From positions 2,976,001 to 3,040,000 of the forward strand of contig NZ_CP015750.1 of the NCBI RefSeq assembly GCF_001742185.1: a stretch of DNA of 64,000 nt, in the 5' to 3' direction. This DNA comes from Pectobacterium wasabiae CFBP 3304 (GTDB lineage: Bacteria; Pseudomonadota; Gammaproteobacteria; Enterobacterales; Enterobacteriaceae). How positions within the stretch are numbered: position 1 is the first letter of the stretch; each line of letters begins with the position of its first letter. A program made the translations under genes and the position numbers. The notes under the pieces were generated by a model. The model saw nothing but the letters and a program-made list of their open reading frames with translations. It did no database searches and was not told the origin of the DNA. This document shows positions 1-7,933 of this stretch, piece by piece.

Positions 1-90
1 ACCGGATAAAAAAAGACTGGCTTCAGCTTTCCGAAAAGCTTCTTTCCTTGCCTCTGTAGAATATGAATTAGAAGAGTTATTTTTGCTCAT
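1..90 (-). CDS. N-terminus of a small antitoxin-like protein, cut by window edge
   Basis: The frame runs from ATG at 90 to the left edge and gives only 30 residues. It is polar and then contains ARKEAFRKAEASLFLSG. Its alternating Ala/Ser helix ending in S-x-x-x-S-G resembles the inhibitory helix of VbhA-type antitoxins, which block Fic toxins through S/T-x-x-x-E-G/N. The key Glu is Ser here, so the match is weak. The start overlaps the end of the membrane-protein gene by 14 nt, suggesting one transcript. A Fic-domain gene would be expected just outside the window. Family assignment is inference. Confidence 0.35.
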   Translation of the reverse strand, partial: MSKNNSSNSYSTEARKEAFRKAEASLFLSG

Positions 91-967
91 AAATGGAAGT
101 CCCCTTGTTGTTTATATTCGAGCTGTTTTTATCTACAAGAGTTAGTCTTAACTCCGAGAATTTTTTGCCTGAAACTTTATAACACTGACTTTCATTTTTT
201 TGAATATAAAGAACTTGGTTTTCTGAGTTACCACATGTCGTAGATATTCTTGTATCGAGAAATAAGAACTTTTCTTGGAATCTTTCAATATATTTCATTG
301 CTGTTATGCTAATAATAAAAAGAGCAACTGACACAGCAAAAAGGGATAAGCCTGAGATTAATCGATTAAAATTAAATTTCTTTCTAAAAAATAACGAACT
401 GGCTAGATTGACAATGTTATAGGGGACCATAATGATGAGTCCTATTACTATTGTTTTTTCAGCTAGATTATTCATCTGTATATAAAGTTGAGCCAAGGTT
501 CCAATATATACTGAAAGTATAGATGATATTACTATCTTTGCTGGGGATACATCTCGCAAGAATATGTATATATAGACTACAATTGCACAAATCATTGCTC
601 CTATTGGAAATGAGAGCATAAAAGCATAAGCTAATGTCGAGTAATTAAGGTTTTCTGGGTCTATTCCATAAGCAATGTTAAGCTTAAAATTCGCGATCCA
701 TAAGCATACTGAATATGTAAATCCAGTCACCCCCCATTTAACCACTGTATTATTGAAGACTTTATTTAATAAATCACGATATCCTATGTATACACTGGTT
801 AATAAAGCTATTGATGATAGAAAAACAGGGGCTGCAATGTATATGTTTTCTAGCCATAATGGGTTTTCTACAATCAAGTATCCAAAAGGTATTAAGTATA
901 TTATAGCCAAAGTTTGAGGATTATTTAATTTAAGCAAGACATCGGCTAACTTATCTTTATAATTCAT
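77..967 (-). CDS. Polytopic membrane protein, unknown function
   Basis: The 296-residue protein has about seven hydrophobic segments (roughly 18-36, 40-62, 78-95, 113-138, 145-163, 172-192, 203-225). A polar C-terminal tail of about 70 residues follows, with two cysteines. I recognise no family. The gene starts 9 bp after the stop of the upstream integrase in the same orientation, and it is AT-rich, so it is island cargo probably co-transcribed with int. A partial antitoxin-like gene overlaps its end. Confidence 0.7.
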   Translation of the reverse strand: MNYKDKLADVLLKLNNPQTLAIIYLIPFGYLIVENPLWLENIYIAAPVFLSSIALLTSVYIGYRDLLNKVFNNTVVKWGVTGFTYSVCLWIANFKLNIAYGIDPENLNYSTLAYAFMLSFPIGAMICAIVVYIYIFLRDVSPAKIVISSILSVYIGTLAQLYIQMNNLAEKTIVIGLIIMVPYNIVNLASSLFFRKKFNFNRLISGLSLFAVSVALFIISITAMKYIERFQEKFLFLDTRISTTCGNSENQVLYIQKNESQCYKVSGKKFSELRLTLVDKNSSNINNKGTSIYEQK

Positions 968-976
968 ACAACATCC

Positions 977-2050
977 TTATTTCAATTTTAACGCCAAATT
1001 TTCAGCTTTGGGGTGATAGTATCGCATTAGCATTCTTGGATCTTTATGTCCTGTAATTTTGGTTAGCTCATGCATAGGGAAAATTTCAGCAAGTCGAGAA
1101 GTTGCTTCATGTCGAAGGTCATGAAACCTTAAATTTTTAAGGAAAGATTCATTGCATAATGAGTTTGCTTTCTCGTACCTTTCTCTGGCACGTTTTACAG
1201 CTCGGTCAAAAGCTCTGGTAATCGCGTCTGCACGCATATTGAAAACCTTATCAGCAGTTTGCTCAGAATGTTCCTTAAGACTGGACAGTATCGTAATAGC
1301 TTTGGTTGATAAAGGGACATCGCGGGCATTGCCATTCTTAGTATCTGGCAGATGTGCAACTCGCCTATCAAGATCGATAAAGCGCCATCGGAGTTCTGCA
1401 ATTTCGCTACGGCGCATGGCTGTTTCTAACGCCAGAAGAACGATTGCTGGCAATACTGATGAATGTGTTGCCGCAATGATATGGTCTATCTCCGTGGTTA
1501 TTTCTTTCTTTGGCGTCACAACGGTTTTATCTGGTGACACCGGCAGCGTTTCCAGGCGTCTGGTTCTTGCATTCTTCGGCTGGGGTTTACGGATGACTTC
1601 TACAGGGTTCAGCAGGCTCTCCATGCCCCATTCTTTACGCGAAACATTGAAAACATGAGACAGTAACGCCAACCGCCTTAAAACGGTTGCAGGAGCATAG
1701 ATTTTCAACCATTCATCCCTCAGCTTGGCGACATCAGCACTCCTGATGCTGGCCATATAGTTTTTCGCCAACTGAGTGCCTTTTAGTATCCGCACCAAAG
1801 ATCGGTCTTGCACTGCCCCTTTTTTGTCGGGAACAATCTCTTTTTCATAGCGCGTTAGGGCTTCATACAATGTTGTAGATTCCGCTTCGCTGCGGCTAAG
1901 CCAAACACCTCTCGCCATTTCTGACTCGATCATTTTGGCCCAAGCTTCTGCTTCCACTTTGGTGTTAAAGGTTTTGGTTTGAGAGGGAAAACCACGTTTG
2001 CGGATTTGAGCTTCCCATTGGTAATTACCACGTTTGCGTATAGTCGCCAT
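977..2050 (-). CDS. Tyrosine recombinase (integrase), probable tRNA-Thr site
   Basis: This is a 357-residue phage-type integrase. The N-terminus (MATIRKRGNYQWEAQ) looks like the short DNA-binding arm of shufflon-type/phage integrases. Catalytic residues are visible: Arg in AMRRSE (about 213), HDLRH (about 310-314), GH (about 335) and the nucleophile Tyr in RYYH (about 345). I chose the ATG at 2050 over the one at 2080 because AGGA precedes it at good spacing and the family begins MATIRKR. The tRNA-Thr 3' remnant lies 89 bp upstream, so this gene probably belongs to an element extending left beyond the window. Confidence 0.9.
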   Translation of the reverse strand: MATIRKRGNYQWEAQIRKRGFPSQTKTFNTKVEAEAWAKMIESEMARGVWLSRSEAESTTLYEALTRYEKEIVPDKKGAVQDRSLVRILKGTQLAKNYMASIRSADVAKLRDEWLKIYAPATVLRRLALLSHVFNVSRKEWGMESLLNPVEVIRKPQPKNARTRRLETLPVSPDKTVVTPKKEITTEIDHIIAATHSSVLPAIVLLALETAMRRSEIAELRWRFIDLDRRVAHLPDTKNGNARDVPLSTKAITILSSLKEHSEQTADKVFNMRADAITRAFDRAVKRARERYEKANSLCNESFLKNLRFHDLRHEATSRLAEIFPMHELTKITGHKDPRMLMRYYHPKAENLALKLK

Positions 2051-2072
2051 TTCTGTCTGATTCCTAACGAAC

Positions 2073-2091
2073 TGTGGCAATATTGTGGCAA
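2073..2091. repeat. Direct-repeat doublet TGTGGCAA, candidate integrase arm sites
   Basis: TGTGGCAA occurs at 2073-2080 and 2084-2091 (11-bp period) between the integrase start and the tRNA-Thr remnant. Position and spacing match the doublets seen beside the other three integrases. A role as arm-type binding or autoregulatory site is inference. Confidence 0.5.
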
Positions 2092-2138
2092 AAAATTCAT
2101 TTAAATTCGATAAGTATTGATTTTACTATATCAATTTA

Positions 2139-2187
2139 CGCATTCGTAATGCGAAGGTCGTAGGTTCGACTCCTATTATCGGCACCA
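2139..2187 (+). other. 3' remnant of tRNA-Thr(CGU), attachment site
   Basis: These 49 nt match, from memory, the 3' part of thrW-type tRNA-Thr: anticodon arm CGCATTCGTAATGCG, variable loop, T-arm GTAGGTTCGACTCCTA, then the acceptor 3' strand with CCA. The 5' half is absent, because the sequence to the left is AT-rich and cannot form D-arm or acceptor 5' strand. It is therefore not a working tRNA but the duplicated crossover segment left by integration. Integrases lie on both sides, so it may be att for two elements. Confidence 0.85.
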
Positions 2188-2320
2188 TCCTATCTATTTT
2201 AATGTCTCCCTAAGTCTACTAAAACACCCTTATAAACCCTTCAAACCCTTATAATACGCGGTTTCACGGCCCTTATTGTCTCTGCTCGTCTACTCGCGTT
2301 CACAGAAATCTACGGTGAGT

Positions 2321-2371
2321 TGGGGGCATCGCTGGGGGCATATCGTGTTCGGTCTAGAGGATATGCCCCCA
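2321..2371. repeat. Arm-site-like repeats and hairpin over the integrase ribosome binding site
   Basis: TGGGGGCAT is repeated at 2321-2329 and 2333-2341 (12-bp period). Its inverse ATGCCCCCA lies at 2363-2371, just before the integrase ATG at 2373. The second copy and the inverse form a perfect 11-bp inverted repeat (2334-2344 with 2360-2370). The likely Shine-Dalgarno GAGGA lies at its edge. The layout suggests integrase arm sites that also control int expression. Confidence 0.55.
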
Positions 2372-2372
2372 A

Positions 2373-3587
2373 ATGAAGCTCAATGCCAGACAGGTAGAGA
2401 CTGCCAAGCCCAAAGATAAACCCTACAAGTTAGCGGATGGTGGGGGCATGTATCTGGAGGTGTTCCCTAACGGCACCAAAAGCTGGCGCATGAAATACCG
2501 GATCGCAGGTAAAGAAAAACGTGTGGTGTTTGGCGTCTACCCGACCATTACCTTAGCCGATGCCAGAAGCAAAAGAGATGATGCTAAAAAGCTGTTGGTT
2601 AATGGGGTTGATCCGAGTGCGTTTAAGCAAGAAAGCAAACAAGCCCACATCGAAGAAGTGAAAAACACCTTTCAAGAAATTGCGCTCGAATGGCACTGCA
2701 TGAAAGTGAAGAAATGGTCTGCGGGGTATGCCTCAGACATTCTTGAAGCGTTCAACAAAGACGTCTTCCCGTTCATTGGTCAACGTCCTGTTGCAGACAT
2801 CAAGCCGTTGGAACTGCTAAACGTGCTTAAAAAGATGGAAGACAGGGGTGCTACCGAGAAAGCCAAAAAAGTGCGCCAACGCTGCGGCGAAGTGTTTCGC
2901 TACGCCATCGTGACAGGCAGAGCCGAGTATAACCCCGCACCAGATCTCACCAGTGTCATGCAAGGGCATGAGTCTACACATTATCCATTCCTGACCACTG
3001 AAGAGCTTCCTGCCTTTTTTAAAGCCCTTGCTGGCTACTCTGGTAGTGAATTGGTGGTGTTGGCCGCCCGACTAATGATCATTACTGGTGTTCGAACGGG
3101 TGAATTACGCGGTGCGTTATGGTCTGAAATCGATACTGATAAAGCGCTATGGGAAATTTCTGCTGAACGCATGAAAATGCGGCGTCCTCATATCGTTCCT
3201 CTATCCGTGCAGGCATTGGAAATTATTGAAAAAATCAGGGCAATGGCGGGTAATTTCCCTCTATTATTCCCTGGTCGTAATGATCCAAGTAAAACTATGA
3301 GCGAAGCCAGTATCAATCAGGTATTTAAGCGAATTGGTTATACCGGCCGCGTTACGGGGCATGGATTCCGTCATACCATGAGCACTGTTCTTCATGAACA
3401 GGGCTATAACTCCGCATGGATTGAAACCCAGCTTGCTCACGTTGATAAGAATGCTATCCGTGGCACCTACAACCATGCGCAATATCTCGATGGCAGACGT
3501 GAGATGCTGCAATGGTATGCCGACTATATGGCAAACCTTGAGAAAGGCGGCAATGTGGTGCATGGGACGTTTAATCGGCGTGGGTAA
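2373..3587 (+). CDS. P4-type tyrosine integrase
   Basis: The 404-residue protein has the P4/IntS layout. An N-terminal DUF4102 arm-binding domain (about 1-85, with KLADGGGMYLEV) is followed by a core-binding domain and a catalytic domain. R241, HGFRH (330-334), H356 and Tyr366 are all present, so it looks intact. It reads away from the tRNA-Thr remnant 185 bp upstream, the classic tRNA-att-int arrangement. Its own element is reduced: a convergent integrase of another element begins 127 bp after its stop. Confidence 0.93.
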   Translation: MKLNARQVETAKPKDKPYKLADGGGMYLEVFPNGTKSWRMKYRIAGKEKRVVFGVYPTITLADARSKRDDAKKLLVNGVDPSAFKQESKQAHIEEVKNTFQEIALEWHCMKVKKWSAGYASDILEAFNKDVFPFIGQRPVADIKPLELLNVLKKMEDRGATEKAKKVRQRCGEVFRYAIVTGRAEYNPAPDLTSVMQGHESTHYPFLTTEELPAFFKALAGYSGSELVVLAARLMIITGVRTGELRGALWSEIDTDKALWEISAERMKMRRPHIVPLSVQALEIIEKIRAMAGNFPLLFPGRNDPSKTMSEASINQVFKRIGYTGRVTGHGFRHTMSTVLHEQGYNSAWIETQLAHVDKNAIRGTYNHAQYLDGRREMLQWYADYMANLEKGGNVVHGTFNRRG

Positions 3588-3654
3588 GCCAGTGATCTTG
3601 GTGCGTAAGAAACGGTTGGCAGAATGCCCGAATGGTTTTACGACATACGACAAC

Positions 3655-3697
3655 GCTCCTGACGGGTTTTCTATCACATAGAAAGTCCGTCAGGAGC
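3655..3697. terminator. Hairpin between two convergent integrase genes
   Basis: GCTCCTGACGG (3655-3665) pairs perfectly with CCGTCAGGAGC (3687-3697). The inner sequence continues pairing imperfectly around a CAC loop. There is no long T-run on either side, so a bidirectional terminator role is inferred mainly from its place between convergent genes. Confidence 0.5.
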
Positions 3698-3713
3698 CAA
3701 CAAGCGCAGCGCG

Positions 3714-4973
3714 TTAGCCAGCCGTATAACTTCGCGCATAAATATACGGTGCGACATATCCTTCACGGTTGACGTCCAGATAATCCGACCACCATTGCAT
3801 CATTTCGATTCTGGCTTCCAGATGCTCCGCTTTATGCACATAAGCCGCCCGCACGCCGTTGCGTTCTTTGTGGCTCATCTGTCGCTCAATGGCATCCTTT
3901 GACCAGCGCCCGGACTCGTTCAGGGCGCTACAAGCCATAGTTCTGAAACCATGCCCACAGATTTCGGTTTTGGTGTCATAGCCAATTACGCGCAATGCTT
4001 TGTTGATGGTGTTTTCACTCATCGGCTTGTTCAGAGTATGTGCGCCCGGAAAAACGAAGACCGATTCGCCGGAAAGCGCCTGAATCTGTTTCAGCAGGGC
4101 GACTGCCTGCCGTGACAGCGGCACCAGATGTTCATCCTTCATCTTGGCTCCGCGTTCTGAGAACCTCACGCCGTTTACCGCTTCTCGCTGGGCGGGTACG
4201 CTCCAGATATGTGCTTTCAGATTGAATTCATTCCAGCGGGCAAAACGCAGCTCACTGGAGCGCAGAAAAACATGCAGATTCAGCTCCAGCGCCAGACGGG
4301 TGAGCATCCGGCCTTTGTAGTTTTCCATCTTCGCCAGCAGTTCAGGCAGGCGTTTTAGCGGCAGGGCGGGGTGATGTTGGGTCACCACCGGGGTCACGAC
4401 ACCGTCCAGATCGTAAGCCGGATTGTATTTGATGACGCCCTGTTGTACGGCGTGGCGCATGATTTTGGTTAGATGCTGGCGTACCCGTCCGGCGACGTCA
4501 TGCACGCCTTTGTCGTCAATCGCCTTAACCAACTGCGCCAGATGGCGGGTTTCAACCTGCGCGATATCCATCGCACCAATGGTGGGGAAAACGTAGCGTT
4601 TCAGGCAGATGAGAATTTTATCGGCGTGGGCGTCCGACCAGAGCTTAAGGCAACTGCTGTGCCATGCAGTGGCGACATACTGAAAGGTGCGGGATTCATC
4701 AACGGCGGGGTTGTTCGTTTTGCGAAGTTGGGAAGGGCTGATGCCGGATGCCAATAGCTTACGCGCCGCATCGCGTTTTTCACGGGCTTCCGCCAGCGTA
4801 GTCTGAGGATAGGGACCAAAGGCCAGACGGTTTTCTTTACCGCCGAGGCGATAGCGGAAATACCATAACTTAGCGCCGCTGGTAGATACCGTGAGGTACA
4901 GGCCTTGCGAATCAGTGAGCTTATAAGATTTTGCGAGAGGTTTCGCAGATCGGACTTTGCTGTCAGTTAACAT
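3714..4973 (-). CDS. P4-type tyrosine integrase, probable tRNA-Phe site
   Basis: This integrase of about 419 residues has an N-terminal DUF4102 domain (KLTDSQGLYLTV) and a C-terminal catalytic domain with Arg in FLRSSELRFA, HGFRT (His/Arg pair), SHKE and Tyr in AAYVHKAEH. I chose ATG 4973 (MLTDSKVRSAKP) over 4994 because family members start this way and GGGAG precedes it. It is clearly related to the integrase at 13047-14327. Both share the FLRSSELRFARW block and the HKAxH end. The degenerate tRNA-Phe 3' copy lies 160 bp upstream. It is probably the remnant of an older element at the same tRNA. Confidence 0.92.
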   Translation of the reverse strand: MLTDSKVRSAKPLAKSYKLTDSQGLYLTVSTSGAKLWYFRYRLGGKENRLAFGPYPQTTLAEAREKRDAARKLLASGISPSQLRKTNNPAVDESRTFQYVATAWHSSCLKLWSDAHADKILICLKRYVFPTIGAMDIAQVETRHLAQLVKAIDDKGVHDVAGRVRQHLTKIMRHAVQQGVIKYNPAYDLDGVVTPVVTQHHPALPLKRLPELLAKMENYKGRMLTRLALELNLHVFLRSSELRFARWNEFNLKAHIWSVPAQREAVNGVRFSERGAKMKDEHLVPLSRQAVALLKQIQALSGESVFVFPGAHTLNKPMSENTINKALRVIGYDTKTEICGHGFRTMACSALNESGRWSKDAIERQMSHKERNGVRAAYVHKAEHLEARIEMMQWWSDYLDVNREGYVAPYIYARSYTAG

Positions 4974-4974
4974 A

Positions 4975-5024
4975 TGAGGGTCACTCCCGTTCATCGAACT
5001 GAATGACCCACAATCTGACCCACA
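4975..5024. repeat. Arm-site-like repeats before integrase
   Basis: TGACCCACA occurs at 5004-5012 and 5016-5024 (12-bp period). An inverted near-copy, TGAGGGTCA (8 of 9), lies at 4975-4983 directly before the start codon. CATCGAACTGA precedes the doublet here, and the same words precede the doublet beside the tRNA-Phe integrase near 14363. Confidence 0.55.
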
Positions 5025-5134
5025 AATTCCCCGATACGAAGGGATAAATCAAAACGCATCGGAAAAGATTTTCACGCCAACTTATTGAATCGCAACAACA
5101 TAGGGATTGATAAGGAGGCATAAAAAAGGAAAGG

Positions 5135-5157
5135 TGGTGCCGGACTCGGAATCGAAC
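5135..5157 (-). other. Degenerate copy of tRNA-Phe 3' end, att site
   Basis: These 23 nt reproduce the outermost 24 nt of the tRNA-Phe gene at 14511-14534 except that CCC is reduced to CC. The copy lies in the same orientation. It bounds the element that ends at the intact tRNA and sits upstream of the third integrase, so it is probably the shared junction of two tandem elements. Confidence 0.8.
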
Positions 5158-5206
5158 ATCACCATACCTCATTGATTTTTATAGACAAGAATTGTATATG
5201 ATATTT

Positions 5207-5229
5207 TTTACCAGCTTATTTTTACCAAC
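5207..5229. repeat. Integrase arm-site-like repeats at the element's far end
   Basis: TTTACCAGC (5207-5215) and TTTACCAAC (5221-5229) match the words next to the integrase at the other end of the element (14375-14383 and 14387-14395). Shared words at both ends support one element with its own integrase. Confidence 0.55.
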
Positions 5230-5532
5230 AAATCATAACGTATGTCAATTTAAATCAATGATTTACTTAGCACCTCTGCAGTAGACACGGTTAGACGGTA
5301 AGTGCGAAAAGCAGTAGAGATCTACTCGCTTGTATACCATTTTTATACACTAGAATATAAAAGCACTTTTTGCTAAAAATAATAACTATATGTTTTTTAA
5401 TAATATTTTATGTGTGTTTGTGGATTGTATCTTAACTTTTATATTAAGGCTATATTTTTTTAAATTTACTTATTGATTATTACTCTCAAAATATAAGATA
5501 ATAGCATCTCCAAAATAATAGAGAGGAATTAT

Positions 5533-5733
5533 ATGAAAGAAACAAAAAGACTTATTAGGTTAAAAGAGGTGATCGATAAAACTGGCTATTGCAGGGCATG
5601 GATCTACAGACTAATTAAAAATAACAGTTTCCCCGCTCCGGTAAAAATTGGTGAGAGATCTATTGCTTTCGTCGAAAGCGAAGTTGATCAATGGATCGAT
5701 AGCAAAATCTTAAATTCACGTAAAGCCGCCTAA
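5533..5733 (+). CDS. AlpA-family excisionase/regulator
   Basis: This 66-residue MerR-like winged-helix protein contains RLKEVIDKTGYCRAWIYRLI (recognition helix) and FPAPVKIGERSIAFVESEVDQWI, the standard AlpA/Prophage CP4-57 regulator pattern. AGAGGAA precedes the ATG. AlpA proteins activate integrase or excisionase expression in P4-like islands. Here the gene lies at the opposite end of the element from the integrase and is probably its directionality factor or regulator. Confidence 0.88.
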   Translation: MKETKRLIRLKEVIDKTGYCRAWIYRLIKNNSFPAPVKIGERSIAFVESEVDQWIDSKILNSRKAA

Positions 5734-5867
5734 AATCATTATTAGCTATTTTATTTATACTTAATAAATTTGTTTTTGAAGTATAAAAATTCAAAAATAG
5801 AGCGAAAGCTAAATATGAAAAACACAAGCAATTAAAATAATACAAACCACCACTGTGGCTTGTATTA

Positions 5868-6128
5868 TTACTGTTGTTTATGTAATAAATACCTCCTGTA
5901 ATATGCGATAGCACTGTTTTGAGTTGTATTCATTATTTCTGCAATTTTTTTCCATTTTAATCCCGACTCTCTTAAGCTAAAAGCGAGATTTCGTTTCTCT
6001 TCGGCCTCTTTTTCGTATTCTTCACGAGGTAAAGAAATGTATCTTTTTACTGTCGAAACCGATACGAAAAATTTTTTTGCCATCTCTTTTTGTGTTATTG
6101 GCCTTTTAATCCTCTTCTTTACTATCAT
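5868..6128 (-). CDS. Small HTH replication-associated protein (RepB-like)
   Basis: The 86-residue basic protein has two helix-turn-helix patterns: ITQKEMAKKFFVSVSTVKRY near the N-terminus and GLKWKKIAEIMNTTQNSAIA near the C-terminus. A charged helix lies between them. It follows the rep gene by 19 bp with a strong GGAGG site. In ColE2 Rep the DNA-binding region is at the C-terminus of one protein. Here a separate small protein may supply part of origin recognition or copy control. The RepB label comes from position and motifs. Confidence 0.65.
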   Translation of the reverse strand: MIVKKRIKRPITQKEMAKKFFVSVSTVKRYISLPREEYEKEAEEKRNLAFSLRESGLKWKKIAEIMNTTQNSAIAYYRRYLLHKQQ

Positions 6129-6147
6129 AACTCCTCCAAAAATTTAA

Positions 6148-6975
6148 TTAGTTCTTTTGTTTTTCTTGGTGCTGTGTTTTCCTTGCCCGAGCAGACTGTA
6201 TTTCAGAAAATCGACCTTGGGAAAAATTTTGCCATGTCCATTTGCAAATACTTTTGCAAATTTGGCTCACTTCACTATGCGATAACAGATCGTTAACATT
6301 ACAATGGTTATTCAACATTATCGCGCGAGAAAGCATATGCTCATAAAAATCAAGGTATTTTTTGTTCGCTTTATATTTTAAAACATCTTTGTAAGATATA
6401 ACCCTTAAATCTTCAAATAAATTAACATTACGGCCTAAGCCATATACTGGACTTGTTTTGGTATTTTTAGTGATTATAGTATCAGGCACAAAATCTGCTA
6501 AATAATCTAAATTATATGCTGGTATATTTGTCCAGGTAGTTCGCCATTCATTTATATTGGTAGGGTTTTTTATTAAAATATCTGCATAGGCTCTGTCCGC
6601 ATCCAGTCTTTCCGTGAAACCTCGCTGAACAATTGAGGCTAATCGCAACGGCTTCATTCTTGCTGAGTCAGCCTTCAGGACAGGGTTTTTTAAGGCATAG
6701 AGTAGGTGTGCGTGACCGTTTTTTGTATTTTGAATTATTATATTAGGTTTAGGTAAATTTGCTAAATCCCAAGCAATGGCTCCATTTTTATGGTCTACAT
6801 CGAAAACCAGACCATTTATAAAGGACTTATTATTAAAAGCAATGTATTTTTTTAATAGTGCTTTATCTTTGAGTGCTTTGTAAACACCATTATTAAAATT
6901 ATCGCAGCACAAGGCGTATTTTTGGATTTTATTTTCAAATTTTTCTTTATTATATATATCTTGTTTTAATAGCAT
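6148..6975 (-). CDS. repA: ColE2-type plasmid replication initiator/primase
   Basis: The 275-residue protein aligns in my memory with ColE2 Rep. Shared blocks are GLVFDVDHKNGAIAW, the PNIIIQNTKNGHAHLLYAL block and YGLGRNVNLFEDLR, followed by a short basic tail. These proteins bind the plasmid origin and synthesise a short primer for DNA polymerase I. AGGA precedes ATG 6975 at 8 nt. It is a little shorter than ColE2 Rep, and the C-terminal DNA-binding part seems trimmed, with a small HTH gene directly downstream. A working replicon inside an integrated element would allow copy-up after excision. Confidence 0.88.
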   Translation of the reverse strand: MLLKQDIYNKEKFENKIQKYALCCDNFNNGVYKALKDKALLKKYIAFNNKSFINGLVFDVDHKNGAIAWDLANLPKPNIIIQNTKNGHAHLLYALKNPVLKADSARMKPLRLASIVQRGFTERLDADRAYADILIKNPTNINEWRTTWTNIPAYNLDYLADFVPDTIITKNTKTSPVYGLGRNVNLFEDLRVISYKDVLKYKANKKYLDFYEHMLSRAIMLNNHCNVNDLLSHSEVSQICKSICKWTWQNFSQGRFSEIQSARARKTQHQEKQKN

Positions 6976-7630
6976 TTTAAATTTCCTTTTGGTAATTACT
7001 CCTTTGATAGTTAGTAAAATTTTTCAAATATGAGTCTTGTTGTTTTTTTATTTTTAATAATGCATTTAAAAATATTGTCAAGTGGCCCATAAGCCATTTC
7101 AGATATTAATGTTTTATTTGGTCTTATTTTTATAAAGCAAAGCAATATATTTATTTTAATTATGTTGTTTGTTGGTTTGTTAATTAATTTTATATTTATA
7201 AATTTAAATTAAAAAACAATATGGAAATAGAGATAACTGATAGGTTTTATATGGTTTTTTATAATTGTTTTATAAGTTAGTAAGGTATGATTTTGGAAGT
7301 GATCTGAAAATCATTAATGGAAATAATACCTAATGTTTTTTGAGAATTTTTTTTAAATTTAATTTTTATTAAACGGGATCTGATTTTTCTAATGTAAAAA
7401 TTATTTTAATCTTCTTAACAGGTGGAAAGCTCACTTTTTTTCCTTCCACCTTTCCTAGTGTGTGGGCGTTCCAGCCGTCAAGTGGAGCATCGCTTCGCTC
7501 CAACTTCAAAACCAAAACAAAAAAACCGGAACAAGTTCCCCCTTTACCCTTACGGGCGCTACCGCCCATTTGACAATTTTAAAAAATGACTTATTTGGTG
7601 GGTATACCCAATAAAAAAAGGAGAATTACT
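6976..7630. other. AT-rich region upstream of rep, no convincing gene
   Basis: Very AT-rich DNA covers the rep leader. ColE2 plasmids place an antisense copy-control RNA in this leader, but I cannot identify one by eye. The only sizeable frame (7369-7569, minus) lies over a hairpin and has no clear ribosome site, so I do not call it. Confidence 0.5.
7421..7450. repeat. Hairpin repeat copy A
   Basis: GGTGGAA (7421-7427) pairs with TTCCACC (7444-7450). It is preceded by TTAACA and followed by TTTCCTAGTGTGTGGGCGTT. The same framework recurs at 7802-7860, giving two related copies about 380 bp apart around a small gene. Confidence 0.5.
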
Positions 7631-7765
7631 ATGTTTAGTTTTGCGATAGCGGCGGGAATATTATGTTTTATTGTTTATTTGTTAGAAATGGCATTTAAAA
7701 GCGTAGCAAGTGGAATAAGTAGCAGTATTAAAAAATACGGCCAAGACGGGGATGAAAACCAATAA
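7631..7765 (+). CDS. Small membrane peptide, 44 residues
   Basis: ATG 7631 follows AAGGAGAATTACT, a strong ribosome site. The product begins MFSFAIAAGILCFIVYLLEM, a single hydrophobic helix, then a polar tail (KKYGQDGDENQ). It lies between the two hairpin repeats in the plasmid-like core. Function is unknown. Confidence 0.5.
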   Translation: MFSFAIAAGILCFIVYLLEMAFKSVASGISSSIKKYGQDGDENQ

Positions 7766-7804
7766 ACCAAAACCCCAACCCCCAACCCCCAACCCCGCTT
7801 AACA

Positions 7805-7835
7805 GGTGGAAGGCTCGCTATGCGAACCTTCCACC
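7805..7835. repeat. Hairpin repeat copy B (strong stem)
   Basis: GGTGGAAGG pairs with CCTTCCACC, and the inside continues with TCGC-TAT-GCGA, giving a stem of 13 pairs. TTTGTTTAGTGTGTTAGG follows. It is related to copy A at 7421. Its place after the small gene would suit a terminator; a single-strand origin is another option. Confidence 0.5.
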
Positions 7836-7933
7836 TTTGTTTAGTGTGTTAGGTCGTTTCGCGCCGTAAAGTGTTCGCTACGCCCCAGCAAGCTGGGCAC
7901 TTGACTGCACTACTCTCCCAAAAAAAAGCCAAT

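Noticed and set aside
2139..2187. A functional tRNA-Thr gene
   Set aside because: Only the anticodon arm to CCA is present; the 5' half cannot be found upstream.
5660..5914. 84-residue minus-strand frame
   Set aside because: Overlaps alpA and the end of the RepB-like gene on the opposite or same DNA without start signals.
7369..7569. 66-residue minus-strand frame as a gene
   Set aside because: It lies across the hairpin repeat, has no ribosome site and low-complexity composition.
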